Shown: positions 51,271 to 59,644 of the stretch, piece after piece
Position numbering within the stretch: position 1 is the first letter of the stretch
Layout of the letters: each line of letters begins with the position of its first letter
NCBI GenBank assembly: GCA_963813975.1
Contig: CAWFAP010000007.1
Span: 310,001-374,000, forward strand
Origin: RYN-230 sp963813975
GTDB taxonomy: Bacteria; Actinomycetota; Actinomycetes; Streptosporangiales; Streptosporangiaceae
Reading direction: 5' to 3'
DNA length: 64,000 nucleotides
Position numbers and translations under genes: made by a program
The notes under the pieces: generated by a model
What the model saw: only the letters and a program-made list of their open reading frames with translations
Told to the model about the DNA's origin: nothing
Databases searched by the model: none

Positions 51271-52422
51271 TCAGGCAGGGGTCAGTCCCAGCTGCCGGCC
51301 CGCCAGACCGCGCGCGCGGTTCGCCATGCCGTTCGCGATCCCGGCCAGCTGCTGAGCCGCGGCGGACTCCGGGTCGGACAGCACCAGCGGGACACCGCGG
51401 TCACCGCCCTCCCGCAGCCGGACATCGATGGGCACCTGGCCCAGCAGCGGCACGGGCGCCCCGGTCATCCGGGTCAGTGCGTCGGCCACCGCCTGGCCGC
51501 CGCCTGAGCCGAACACCGGGACCGGCTCACCGCAGTGCGGGCAGGCCAGCGAGGACATGTTCTCGATCACGCCGGTGATGCGCTGGTGCGTCTGCACCGA
51601 GATCGCCCCGGCCCGCTCCGCCACCTCCGAGGAGGCCAGCTGCGGGGTGGTGACCACGATGAGTTCCGCGCCCGGGACGAGCTGGGCCACGGAGATGGCC
51701 ACGTCGCCGGTGCCGGGCGGCAGGTCCATCAGCAACACGTCGAGGTCGCCCCAGTACACGTCGGCGAGGAACTGCTGCACCGCGCGGTGCAGCATCGGGC
51801 CGCGCCAGACCACCGGCGAGTTGCCGCTGGTGAACATGCCGATCGAAATGACCTTCACGTCGTGCGCCGTCGGCGGCATGATCATCTTCTCGACCTGGGT
51901 GGGCGGATCGGTGACGCCCAGCATCCGGGGCACGGAGTGCCCGTAGATGTCGGCGTCCAGGACGCCCACCTTCTGCCCGGCCGCGGCGAGCGACGCGGCC
52001 AGGTTCACCGTCACCGAAGACTTGCCGACCCCGCCCTTTCCGCTGGCGATAGCGAACACCCTGGTCAGCGACGTCGGCTGGGCGAAGGGGATCTCCTTCT
52101 CCGGGCGGCCGCCGCGCAGCTTGGTCTGCAGTTCGCGGCGCTGTTCCTCGCTCATCACGTCGAGTTCGACCCGCACCGTGGCCACGCCCGGCAGCTTGCT
52201 GACCGCCGCGGTCACATCCCTGGTGATGGTGTCGCGCAGCGGGCAGCCGGACACGGTGAGGTAGATATCCACCCGCACCACGCCGTGGTCATCTATGGCG
52301 ACGTTCTTGACCATCCCGAGCTCGGTGATCGGGCGGTGGATCTCAGGGTCGTTGACTCCCGCCAGCGCCTGCGTGACTTGCTCGGCGGTGGGGGGCGAGG
52401 AAACAGTGGGCGGCATGACCAT
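51271..52422 (-). CDS. mrp: Mrp/NBP35 iron-sulfur cluster carrier ATPase
   Basis: An N-terminal MIP18-type (DUF59) domain (LAGVNDPEIHRPITELGMVKNV) precedes a deviant Walker A P-loop ASGKGGVGKSSVTVNLA and a Walker B/DLPPGTGD segment, with the CxxC ENMSSLACPHCGEPVP that binds the labile cluster. Mrp proteins carry and deliver Fe-S clusters. Length is 383 residues. Position next to tatB agrees with Rv1229c. The start at 52422 has an in-frame ATG at 52416 as alternative. Confidence 0.95.
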   Translation of the reverse strand: MVMPPTVSSPPTAEQVTQALAGVNDPEIHRPITELGMVKNVAIDDHGVVRVDIYLTVSGCPLRDTITRDVTAAVSKLPGVATVRVELDVMSEEQRRELQTKLRGGRPEKEIPFAQPTSLTRVFAIASGKGGVGKSSVTVNLAASLAAAGQKVGVLDADIYGHSVPRMLGVTDPPTQVEKMIMPPTAHDVKVISIGMFTSGNSPVVWRGPMLHRAVQQFLADVYWGDLDVLLMDLPPGTGDVAISVAQLVPGAELIVVTTPQLASSEVAERAGAISVQTHQRITGVIENMSSLACPHCGEPVPVFGSGGGQAVADALTRMTGAPVPLLGQVPIDVRLREGGDRGVPLVLSDPESAAAQQLAGIANGMANRARGLAGRQLGLTPA

Positions 52423-52431
52423 GCCTTCATG

Positions 52432-52917
52432 CTACGGAGCGTCGCACCCAGCGTCGAACGGGGCCGGGCTGAGCCGGTAGACGGCTCCGGTGGCCGCCCA
52501 GTGCTGCGCGGGAGAGGTGCCGGCGGCCGGCTCGTTCAACCGGCCGGCCAGCAGGGCCCCGATGATCCCCGACCACTCAGCGGAATCGGGCTCGACCCGG
52601 CTCACCCGGGCCGTCCAGCGCACCAGCAGGCCTCCCGTGTCCTTGCTGGCTACCATGACGGTGACCTGGCGGGCGTCGCCGAGCCCGGGGATGTCCTGCT
52701 CGCCCGGGCCGGTCAGCACGTACGCGGCGTCCCGCCAGACGTGCCACGCCGGCCGTGGCCGGCCCTGGCCAGGGCCGCGCTGGCCCGCGTCGCCCTGGCC
52801 CGTGTCCGCCTGGCCTGTGCCGCCCTGGGCCGGGACCGTGATCCAGATGAGCCCGGCCCGCTTGGTAGCCTCCGCGATGAGGGCAAGCGGGGCAGCATCC
52901 GGCTGGGTATCGCTCAC
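52432..52917 (-). CDS. Conserved actinobacterial hypothetical protein with repetitive insert
   Basis: The 161-residue protein begins VSDTQPDAAPLALIAEATKRAGLIWITV (read with GTG start) and has HVWRDAAYVLTGPGEQDIPGL and VASKDTGGLLVRWTARV. It resembles small proteins next to mrp and citE in actinomycetes; a distant pyridoxamine-phosphate-oxidase-like fold is possible but not shown. A ~25-residue Gly/Gln/Thr-rich repeat interrupts it between ITVPAQ and HVWRD. It lies 9 nt before mrp on the same strand. Confidence 0.65.
   Translation of the reverse strand: MSDTQPDAAPLALIAEATKRAGLIWITVPAQGGTGQADTGQGDAGQRGPGQGRPRPAWHVWRDAAYVLTGPGEQDIPGLGDARQVTVMVASKDTGGLLVRWTARVSRVEPDSAEWSGIIGALLAGRLNEPAAGTSPAQHWAATGAVYRLSPAPFDAGCDAP
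52765..52839 (+). repeat. 15-bp tandem repeat, 5 copies, in the mrp-adjacent hypothetical gene
   Basis: Five units of CTGGCCCGTGTCCGC type start every 15 bp from 52765. On the coding minus strand they add Gly-Gln/Asp-Ala/Thr-Gly blocks. Confidence 0.85.
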
Positions 52918-52957
52918 CGAGCCAGCGTGCCATGGACAATCGGGAGGCTGTGACCGA

Positions 52958-53971
52958 ATGGCGCCGTCATACCGCCCCCGGCGGAGCTGCCTGGCCGTCC
53001 CCGGCAGCAGCTCCCGGTTCCTGGAGAAAGCGCGCGGCCTGCCAGTGGACGAGGTCTTCCTCGACCTGGAGGACGCGGTCGCGCCGGGTGCGAAACCCGC
53101 CGCCCGGGGCGCGGTGATCCAGGCACTGAACGGCGGCGGCTGGGAGGGCAAGATCCGGGGCGTCCGGATCAACGACGCCACCACCCCCTGGGCCTACCGC
53201 GACGTGATCGAGGTCGTGGAGGGGGCGGGCCGGAACCTCGACGTGATCATCCTGCCCAAGGCCAGCGAGCCGGCCCAGGTGACCTGGCTGGATCTGCTGC
53301 TGTCCCAGGTGGAGCAGGCCGCCGGGCTGGAACGGGGCCGGATCGGCATCGAAGCCCAGATCGAGGACGCCCGTGGCCTGGCCGACGTGGCAGCCATCGC
53401 GGCGGCGTCCGGCCGGCTGGAGGCTCTGGTGTTCGGCCCGGCGGACTTCATGGCCAGCATCGGCATGCGGTCCCTCGAGGTCGGGGCCCAGCCGGAGGGA
53501 TATACGCGCGGCGATGCGTATCACTACCCGCGGATGCGGATCCTGGTCGCCGCGCGCAGCCGCGGGATAGCCGCCATCGACGGCCCGTACCTGGCCATCC
53601 GGGACCTCGACGGGCTGCGCCAGGACGCGGCCAGCTCGGCGGCCCTCGGCTACGACGGCAAGTGGGTGCTGCATCCCGGGCAGGTGGAGCCGGTCAACCA
53701 GGTCTTCGCGCCCGGCCAGGACGCCTACGACCGGGCCGAGCTCATCCTGGATGCGTACGCGCACGCCACCGACGTCCGCCAGACCGGCGCGGTGATGCTC
53801 GGCGACGAGATGATCGACGAGGCGTCCCGCAAGCTCGCCCTGGTCACCGCGGCCAAGGGACGGGCGGCCGGGCTGGCCCGCACCAAGTCTTTCGATCCCG
53901 GCGCCACCGGAGCCTCAGCCGAGCACCCCCCAGGCGGTGAGCGTCTCGGCCAGTCCGCTGGTCAGGGCTAG
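52958..53971 (+). CDS. CoA ester lyase (CitE/HpcH-HpaI type)
   Basis: Residues of the CitE fold: SCLAVPGSSSRFLEKARGLPVDEVFLDLEDAVAPGAKPAARG, the Mg-binding IGIEAQIEDARGL, and FGPADFMASIGM, plus the usual C-terminal GYDGKWVLHPGQVEPVN. These enzymes cleave or form beta-hydroxyacyl-CoA esters (citramalyl-, malyl-CoA). Length is 337 residues. ATG 52958 is about 11 nt behind GGGAGG. It overlaps the end of the NUDIX gene on the other strand by 57 nt. The exact acyl-CoA is not known. Confidence 0.88.
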   Translation: MAPSYRPRRSCLAVPGSSSRFLEKARGLPVDEVFLDLEDAVAPGAKPAARGAVIQALNGGGWEGKIRGVRINDATTPWAYRDVIEVVEGAGRNLDVIILPKASEPAQVTWLDLLLSQVEQAAGLERGRIGIEAQIEDARGLADVAAIAAASGRLEALVFGPADFMASIGMRSLEVGAQPEGYTRGDAYHYPRMRILVAARSRGIAAIDGPYLAIRDLDGLRQDAASSAALGYDGKWVLHPGQVEPVNQVFAPGQDAYDRAELILDAYAHATDVRQTGAVMLGDEMIDEASRKLALVTAAKGRAAGLARTKSFDPGATGASAEHPPGGERLGQSAGQG

Positions 53972-54312
53972 GCCGGCCAGGTCCGCCGGGCTCACCCAGC
54001 GCACGGCGGCGGCGTCGTCGCCTGCGGCCAGCACGCCCCCGGTCACGGTGGCCGCGTAGTCCCGGATGTCCACGACCGCGCCGCGCAGGCCCGGCCGCTC
54101 CACCGACCCGACAAGAGCGCCGCACCTCACCACGAGCCCGGTTTCCTCGCGGGTCTCCCGGACGACGGCCTGCTCGTCGCTTTCGCCTGGCTCGATCCGG
54201 CCGCCGGGCAGCGACCACCGCCCCGTCTCGGGCTCGTGTCCGCGCTGGATCAGCAGGAGCCGGCCTTGTCCTTGATGATCGCCCCTACGCAGGGCACCCG
54301 CGGCGCTGGCAC
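53915..54312 (-). CDS. NUDIX hydrolase, apparent frameshift
   Basis: The NUDIX box GGRIEPGESDEQAVVRETREE is intact, as is the flanking LIQRGHEPETGRWSLP. The N-terminal part VPAPRVPCVGAIIKDKA lies in another frame, and the change occurs near 54260-54264, where one missing base would join KDKA to RLLLIQRG. The start would be the GTG at 54312. The family hydrolyses nucleoside diphosphates linked to X. The ORF ends within the 3' end of the CitE gene. A sequencing error or a real mutation cannot be separated here. Confidence 0.75.
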
Positions 54313-54426
54313 GCGGTCAGTATCCCGGTCCCCGCCGCCGGGCTCAACTGGCGCAGGCCGTGGAGCAAGCGATTGGGGCCGTCCGGTGCTTGACGTGGAC
54401 GCGGCTGGAGATCAACGTCATTACTC

Positions 54427-55053
54427 ATGATGAAGGCTCCGATCTGCCCGCGCTGCCAGGGCGAACTCAGCGAGCCGAGCGCCTGGCACAGTGCCTGGCA
54501 GTGCGCCCGGCATGGTGCGGTGCAGCCGCTCCGGCCCGCTCATGTCCCTTCCGCGGAAGGGCTGACCGGGCTGCTCAAGGCGGCCGCCGTGCCGGTCTGG
54601 CTGCCGTGGCCGATACCGGTGGGCTGGCTGGTCACCGGGTTCACCGGTGCGGGTGATGACCGCAGCGGGACCCGCGGCTGCGCGGTCGCGCTGTCCGGTC
54701 CCAACCCGGTCGGCGGCCTGGGGGAGATGCTGGTCGTCTCCGAGGAGCCCGGGCTGGGTCTCGGAGCAGGCCTGGCCGGGCTGGCCGGCCCGGATCCCGG
54801 GGAGGGGTTCGCGGCCGGACCGCCGCACGCGGTAGTCCAGTTCGGCCACCACGGGTTCCCGCTGTGGAGCATGGAATCGCCGGGGGCAGCCGTGTTCGCC
54901 GGAGAGGTGCTGGCCAACTGGCTGTGGATCATCTTGTGGCCGGATACGGCTGGCACCCTCCTGCTGGAGAACCTGTCCCTGCGGGATCTGCGCGACCCCG
55001 GGCAGGACCTGGACGTCCCGTTCGGTGCGCTCTCGCCACGGCTGCCCGGCTGA
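54427..55053 (+). CDS. DUF6758-like actinobacterial protein
   Basis: Zinc-finger-like N-terminus CPRCQGELSEPSAWHSAWQC, then conserved-looking blocks VPVWLPWPIPVGWLVTGFTGAGDDRSG, GGLGEMLVVSEEPGLGLGA and LLLENLSLRDLRDPGQDLDVPFGALSPRL. I recall the same pattern from actinomycete proteins next to PHP and MarC genes. The role is unknown. Start: ATG 54427, with another ATG at 54430; no ribosome-binding site. It is 91 nt before the PHP gene on the same strand. Confidence 0.75.
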   Translation: MMKAPICPRCQGELSEPSAWHSAWQCARHGAVQPLRPAHVPSAEGLTGLLKAAAVPVWLPWPIPVGWLVTGFTGAGDDRSGTRGCAVALSGPNPVGGLGEMLVVSEEPGLGLGAGLAGLAGPDPGEGFAAGPPHAVVQFGHHGFPLWSMESPGAAVFAGEVLANWLWIILWPDTAGTLLLENLSLRDLRDPGQDLDVPFGALSPRLPG

Positions 55054-55130
55054 GGTGGCAGCCGGAAATTCAAAGGATTCTGCGCTAAAACTGACCGTGT
55101 AGAGCCCGCACGGCGGCGGTGGCCGCCCCG

Positions 55131-55136
55131 TACGAT
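55131..55136 (+). promoter_or_regulatory. -10 box of the PHP gene (leaderless start)
   Basis: TACGAT is followed by 8 nt and the GTG at 55145; no ribosome-binding site is present. Confidence 0.5.
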
Positions 55137-55144
55137 GAGCCGTC

Positions 55145-55981
55145 GTGCGCATCGACCTTCACTCCCACTCCACCGCCTCGGATGGCACCGACCCACCCGC
55201 CGAGGTGATGCGCCGCGGCCGGGCCGCGGGCCTCGACGTGATCGCCCTGACCGATCACGACACCCTGGCCGGGCACGACGAGGCCCGCCAGGCTCTGCCG
55301 GAAGGCCTGGCCCTGGTCGCCGGCATGGAACTGTCGGCCCGGCTGGATTCCCACAGCGTGCATATGCTCAGCTACCTCCCGCGCGGGGCCAGCCCGGAAC
55401 TCGCTGCCGAGTGCCAGGCGATCCGCGACGACCGGGTCCGCCGCGGCCAGGCCACGGTGGAGCGCCTCCGGGACCTCGGGGTGGACGTCACCTGGGAGCA
55501 GGTGGCGGCGCTCGCGGCCGGGGGGAGCGTGGGCCGGCCGCACATCGCCCGGGCCATGGTCGAGGCCGGCGCGATCGCCACGCCACGCGAGGCGTTCGGC
55601 CCGGACTGGATCGGCACGGGCGGGCGGGCCTACGTGAGCCGGTACGCGCTGGACCCGGCCCGGGCGATCGGCCTGGTCCGGGCCAGCGGCGGGGCGGTGG
55701 TGCTGGCCCACCCGGGGGCGATCTCCCGCGGCTGGCGGATCCCGGACGGGGCCGTCGCCGCCCTGGCCCAGGCCGGGCTGGCCGGCCTGGAAGTGGACCA
55801 CCCCGATCACGACGAGGCGGAACGAGCCCGGCTCCGGGCCCTCGCGGCCGACCTGAACCTGGTGACCACCGGCGGCAGCGACGACCACGGCGACCTCACC
55901 GGGCACCGGCTCGGCGTCGAGACGACCCGCCCCGCAGCCTTCGAGCAACTGATGGCCCTGGCCGCCGGGCCTGGCGCCTAG
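55145..55981 (+). CDS. PHP-domain metal-dependent phosphoesterase
   Basis: The 278-residue PHP domain has the metal-binding motifs DLHSHSTASDG (H, H), ALTDHDT, AGMELSA, VVLAHPG and GSDDHGD. Stand-alone PHP proteins hydrolyse nucleoside bisphosphates (pAp) or oligonucleotides; RNase AM is one. The GTG at 55145 is preceded by TACGAT (leaderless). It lies after the DUF6758 gene and converges on the ClpN gene, in agreement with actinomycete order. Confidence 0.9.
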   Translation: MRIDLHSHSTASDGTDPPAEVMRRGRAAGLDVIALTDHDTLAGHDEARQALPEGLALVAGMELSARLDSHSVHMLSYLPRGASPELAAECQAIRDDRVRRGQATVERLRDLGVDVTWEQVAALAAGGSVGRPHIARAMVEAGAIATPREAFGPDWIGTGGRAYVSRYALDPARAIGLVRASGGAVVLAHPGAISRGWRIPDGAVAALAQAGLAGLEVDHPDHDEAERARLRALAADLNLVTTGGSDDHGDLTGHRLGVETTRPAAFEQLMALAAGPGA

Positions 55982-56014
55982 AAGCGTGGTGTGGTCCGGC
56001 CACGGACGGGGTGC

Positions 56015-56872
56015 TCAGGCTGCGCCGTCCTGCGGATGCGCGCCCTGCTGGCGGAGCAGATCCCGAAGGTGCCCCACCTCGTCGCCCACCTGATGGAGCC
56101 CTTCGGCCAGGGATGAGAGGTCCGGATGCGCCGCGTCCCACTCCGCCTGGCGGGAGGTCTTCTCGGCGAGCAAGCGCCTTTCCCTGTCCCGCAGCTCGGC
56201 CGCTCTTTCGTAGTCCTCGGCGCCGACGGCGGATTCCTTGTCCCGGCGCACCTGCGCGATCTGCTGGTCGAGGTCGCCCATCTCCGGCCCAGCCCCGACG
56301 CGCTGCTCGATGGCCGACAGCCGCGAGCCAATCGATTCGACCCCGCTGAGGAGCTCAGACAGCAGCCCGCGCTCGCCCCGGGCCGCCCCACCGGAACGCG
56401 GCCCAGCGCGCCTAGTCTCCAGTCCTTCCCCGCCCTCGTAACCGTCCAGCAGCTGGAGCACCTGCTGGCGGACCGTGCCCAGGTCCGCGCCCAGCCTGAC
56501 CAGCACCTGTGCGGCCACGCCCTCACCCTCACGGATCAGGCCGAGCAGGATGTGCTCGGTCCCGATGTAGTGGTGGCCCAGCTGCAGCGCCTCGCGCCGG
56601 GACAGCTCGAGAACCTTCTTGGCCCGCGGCGAAAAGCGGATGGACCCAGAGGGGGTCCGCTGGCCCTGGCCGATGATCTCCTCGACCTGCTGGCGAACGG
56701 TCTCCAGGCTGATCCCCAGGGACTCCAGCGCCTTCGCCGCGACGCCCTCGCCTTCCTGCAGAAGACCGAGCAGGAGGTGCTCAGTGCCGACGCCGCCGTG
56801 CTGGAGCGCCCCGGCCTCTTCCCGGGCGAGGGCCAGAGTGCGGTGCGCCCGGTCAGTAAACCGCTCAAACAT
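56015..56872 (-). CDS. Clp N-domain protein with UVR motif, no AAA+ ATPase
   Basis: The N-terminal ~145 residues are two Clp-N repeats (MFERFTDRAHRTLALAREEA; HYIGTEHILLGLIREGEGVAAQVLVR), as in ClpC. A UVR motif (QVRRDKESAVGAEDYERAAELRDRER) lies near 215-245, but there are no Walker motifs, so no ATPase. It resembles ClpC shortened after the substrate-binding domain, and could act as a substrate adaptor or a competitor of ClpC. ATG 56872 is used; the longer frame adds nine residues. Upstream are two direct repeats with a regulator-like core. Confidence 0.9.
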   Translation of the reverse strand: MFERFTDRAHRTLALAREEAGALQHGGVGTEHLLLGLLQEGEGVAAKALESLGISLETVRQQVEEIIGQGQRTPSGSIRFSPRAKKVLELSRREALQLGHHYIGTEHILLGLIREGEGVAAQVLVRLGADLGTVRQQVLQLLDGYEGGEGLETRRAGPRSGGAARGERGLLSELLSGVESIGSRLSAIEQRVGAGPEMGDLDQQIAQVRRDKESAVGAEDYERAAELRDRERRLLAEKTSRQAEWDAAHPDLSSLAEGLHQVGDEVGHLRDLLRQQGAHPQDGAA

Positions 56873-56912
56873 CGTCCCGCTCCGCCCTCTGTGCCTCATC
56901 AGCCGTGGACAT

Positions 56913-56956
56913 CAAGATACATCGCGAGTGTCGTGCTCAGCAAGATATATCGCGAG
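56913..56956 (-). promoter_or_regulatory. Two 16-bp direct repeats upstream of the ClpN gene
   Basis: CAAGATACATCGCGAG (56913-56928) and CAAGATATATCGCGAG (56941-56956) differ at one base, 28 bp apart. On the minus strand they read CTCGCGATATATCTTG and lie ~40-85 nt before the ClpN start. They resemble operators of PadR/GntR-type regulators, but no regulator is adjacent. Confidence 0.6.
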
Positions 56957-57023
56957 CTAAGGAGATTGCCGCGCAGGGCTGCTTGGCCCGGGTCTGCCGC
57001 TGGCCCGGCTTCGTGGCGGGGAG

Positions 57024-57356
57024 TCAGGCTCTGAGGTGCTCGAGATAGGCCGCTAGGCCCGCCCCGAGCGTGCGAGGACCGCGAAGGCCCTGGAGCCACG
57101 GCGGGACCTCGGAGTAGCCCAGGCCGGGATTGTCGCCCTGACGCCGCAACCTTGCCGACCGGCCGTGGCCCGGCTGGTCCGGGGGAGGAAGGGCCACGAC
57201 ACTCCCGGCGACTGCGCGGCCATGAGTCACCAGCATCATCAGGTCGGTGAGGTGCGGGCGGGCGCTGGGGCGGGTAGCCGGCCGAGGATGGGCGGCGATG
57301 TCCGGGTCACCGGGCCCGGGCGCCCGCGGTCGGCTTCCCCGTAGGCTTGCGCTCAT
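57024..57356 (-). CDS. Possible hypothetical protein (110 aa)
   Basis: This ORF has G/C-rich third codon positions and no overlap with other genes. The N-terminal ~35 residues are Pro/Arg-rich; the part LTDLMMLVTHGRAVAGSVVAL and the end GLGAYLEHLRA-like (GAGLAAYLEHLRA) look protein-like. No domain or family is recognised, and no ribosome-binding site is clear. The ~600 bp between the ClpN and MarC genes would otherwise be empty. Confidence 0.4.
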   Translation of the reverse strand: MSASLRGSRPRAPGPGDPDIAAHPRPATRPSARPHLTDLMMLVTHGRAVAGSVVALPPPDQPGHGRSARLRRQGDNPGLGYSEVPPWLQGLRGPRTLGAGLAAYLEHLRA

Positions 57357-57479
57357 CGTGGATGGTGAGCAAGCTCACCGCCTGACCGAAAGGCACCCTT
57401 TCCGCTGCTTTGCCGCGCCGCCCCGGATGTGCCCTCAGACGCTGCGGCGTGACACTGATCCGCAGGCCAGAGGCATGCC

Positions 57480-58082
57480 ATGAAGTTCTTCTGGGAAGTC
57501 TTCGTCACCCTGCTGGTGATCACCGACCCGGCCGGCACCGTTCCGCTGTTCATCGCGCTGACCCGCGGCCGGCCCCCCCGGGAGCGGCACCGGCTGGCCT
57601 GGCAGGCGGCGCTGGTCGCGTTCGGAGTGATCCTGGCGTTCGCCCTGTTCGGCCGGGAGGTCCTGACCTACCTGGGGGTGGAGCTGCCGGCTCTGCAGGC
57701 CGCCGGCGGCCTGCTGCTCCTGCTGGTGGCGCTCGAACTGCTGACCGGCAAATCGGCTGAACCCACCGAGGCGGAGCGCGAGCGCATCAACGTGGCGTTC
57801 GTTCCGCTGGGCACCCCGCTGCTGGCCGGCCCGGGCGCCATCGTTGCGAGCATGCTGTTCGTCCAGCGCATCCATAATGGGGCACAGGTGGCCGCGTTCG
57901 GGCTCGCCCTGTGCGCCGTGATTGTGGTGCTCTGGCTGGCCATGCGATTCTGCGGCCTGGTCAAGCGCGTCCTGCGGGACAGCGGCGTGGAGCTGCTCAC
58001 CCGGATCTCGGGCCTGCTGCTGTCCGCGATCGCGGTGCAGCTGGTGGCAGACGCCGTCCGGGCGTTCGTGAAACAAGGATGA
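57480..58082 (+). CDS. MarC-family (UPF0056) membrane protein
   Basis: A 200-residue integral membrane protein with about six helices. It has the MarC marks: VITDPAGTVPLFIALTRG near the N-terminus, PLGTPLLAGPGAIVASMLF in the middle, and RISGLLLSAIAVQLVADAVR at the end. Family function is not established; it may be a transporter. The ATG at 57480 has a weak site. It is followed after 16 nt by the MBL gene. Confidence 0.92.
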   Translation: MKFFWEVFVTLLVITDPAGTVPLFIALTRGRPPRERHRLAWQAALVAFGVILAFALFGREVLTYLGVELPALQAAGGLLLLLVALELLTGKSAEPTEAERERINVAFVPLGTPLLAGPGAIVASMLFVQRIHNGAQVAAFGLALCAVIVVLWLAMRFCGLVKRVLRDSGVELLTRISGLLLSAIAVQLVADAVRAFVKQG

Positions 58083-58098
58083 GGAAGGAAGGCCGGCC

Positions 58099-58734
58099 AT
58101 GGAGGCGCGGATAGAGCGGGTGGCGTCCCCGGGGGACGCGGACGCCCCCGAAGCCAACGCCTGGATCGTGGGCGACGACGAGGAGGTCATCGTGGTCGAT
58201 CCGGGCCGCGACGACCAGGCGGTGCTGGCCGCTGTCGGCGACCGGGAGATCCTCGCCGTCATCTGCACCCACGGGCACGCCACCCACGTCGCGGCGGCCC
58301 CTGTGGTGGCGGCGCGTGACGAGGCCCCGGTCGCACTGCATCCCCGGGACCGGCTGGTGTGGCGGGAGGCGCACCGGGACGGCGACCCGGAGATCGACAT
58401 GGAGGACGGGGGGATCTTCGAGGTCGGCGACGTCTCGCTGGAAGTGATCCATGCCCCCGGGCACAGCCCGGGCTCGGTGTGCCTCTACAGCGAGGAACTC
58501 GAGGCGGTGCTCGCGGGCGATGTGCTGATGGCCAGCGGCCCGGTTCCGCACCATCACGAGTATCCCGACTTCCCCGCACAGCTCAGCGCCATCGGGGAGC
58601 ACCTGCTGACCCTCCCCGGGCCGACCCGGGTGCTGCCGGGGCACGGCGAGGAAACCACGGTGTCGGCGGCCCAGAAGCAGTTCGACTCCTGGGTGACCGC
58701 GGGCCCGGTCCACCTGCCTGCGGACCCGGACTGA
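58099..58734 (+). CDS. MBL-fold metallohydrolase, altered metal motif
   Basis: Metallo-beta-lactamase fold of the glyoxalase-II type: VVDPGRDDQAVL, THGHATH, VIHAPGHSPGSVCLY, VLAGDVLM and VLPGHGEET. The usual HxHxDH metal motif reads HGHATH, so the Asp that binds the second metal is replaced by Thr. That predicts a single-metal or changed active site. It is probably cotranscribed with MarC and the RecB-like gene (gap of 4 nt). Confidence 0.9.
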   Translation: MEARIERVASPGDADAPEANAWIVGDDEEVIVVDPGRDDQAVLAAVGDREILAVICTHGHATHVAAAPVVAARDEAPVALHPRDRLVWREAHRDGDPEIDMEDGGIFEVGDVSLEVIHAPGHSPGSVCLYSEELEAVLAGDVLMASGPVPHHHEYPDFPAQLSAIGEHLLTLPGPTRVLPGHGEETTVSAAQKQFDSWVTAGPVHLPADPD

Positions 58735-58738
58735 TCAG

Positions 58739-59626
58739 ATGCGCAGCGAGGAGCAGCTCGGGCTGGACGGGATGCCCAGCCGCCTGTACGCGTGCACCCC
58801 GACCCGGCTGAGCACCTGGCTGAGCTGCCGGCGGCTGTACCGGATGAGCTACCTGGACCGGCCGGCCCCGCGCAAGGGACCGCCGTGGGCGCACAACAGC
58901 CTTGGCGCCAGCGTCCATAACGCGCTAGCAGGCTGGTGGCGGCTGCCGCAGGCGCAGCGGACCGTGCCCGCCGCCGCCGGGTTACTGCAACGCGGCTGGA
59001 TCAACGAGGGGTTCGCCAGCGACGCGCAGTCCGCGGCCGCACGGGACCGGGCCCGGGGCATGGTCGAGGCCTACGTCACGGGACTAGACCCGGCTGACGA
59101 GCCGGCCGGGGTGGAGCGGACGGTGGGCGGCCGGACCGACCGGATCACGTTCTCCGGCCGGATCGACCGGCTCGACGACCGCCGGTCCGCAGACGGCGGC
59201 CGGGAACTGGTCGTGGTGGACTACAAGACCGGCCGCCGCCCGCTGAGTACCGATGACGCGCGGTCGTCGCTGCCGCTGGCGCTGTACGCGGTCGCGGCCG
59301 GGCGGGTGCTGCGCCGGGCCTGCCGCCGCGTGGAATTGCACCACCTGCCCACCGGGACGGTGCACGGCTGGGAGCACACGCCGGCCACGCTGGACCGGCA
59401 CCTGGGCCGGGCGGAGGACATCGCCGCCGAATGCTCGGCCGCCGACCAGCGCTACCGTGACGGGCTGACACCCGCAGCCCAGGATGAGGTGTTCCCGCCC
59501 AGCCCGGGCCCGGGCTGCGGGTGGTGCGACTACCGCGCGGTGTGCCCCGAAGGAGCGGCCGCCACCCCCGCCCGCCGCCCCTGGGATGGCCTGGAGCCGT
59601 TCCCGGAGGACCGGCCAGAGGACTGA
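58739..59626 (+). CDS. RecB-family PD-(D/E)XK exonuclease with Fe-S cysteines
   Basis: RecB/Cas4-like nuclease: TRLSTWLSCRRLYRMSYLDRP at the N-terminus, GRIDRLDDR and ELVVVDYKTGRRP (DYK of PD-(D/E)XK) in the middle, and GPGCGWCDYRAVCPEG near the end. The four cysteines (one N-terminal, three C-terminal) are typical of the Fe-S-containing nucleases. It acts on DNA ends in repair, partner unknown. Length is 295 residues. It lies 4 nt after the MBL gene and converges on the hydrolase gene. Confidence 0.9.
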   Translation: MRSEEQLGLDGMPSRLYACTPTRLSTWLSCRRLYRMSYLDRPAPRKGPPWAHNSLGASVHNALAGWWRLPQAQRTVPAAAGLLQRGWINEGFASDAQSAAARDRARGMVEAYVTGLDPADEPAGVERTVGGRTDRITFSGRIDRLDDRRSADGGRELVVVDYKTGRRPLSTDDARSSLPLALYAVAAGRVLRRACRRVELHHLPTGTVHGWEHTPATLDRHLGRAEDIAAECSAADQRYRDGLTPAAQDEVFPPSPGPGCGWCDYRAVCPEGAAATPARRPWDGLEPFPEDRPED

Positions 59627-59644
59627 CCCGGGCGCAGCGGAAGG

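Noticed and set aside
58739..59626. Cas4 identity for the RecB-like nuclease
   Set aside because: The fold and cysteines are shared with Cas4, but there are no cas genes or CRISPR array nearby and the neighbours are housekeeping genes.
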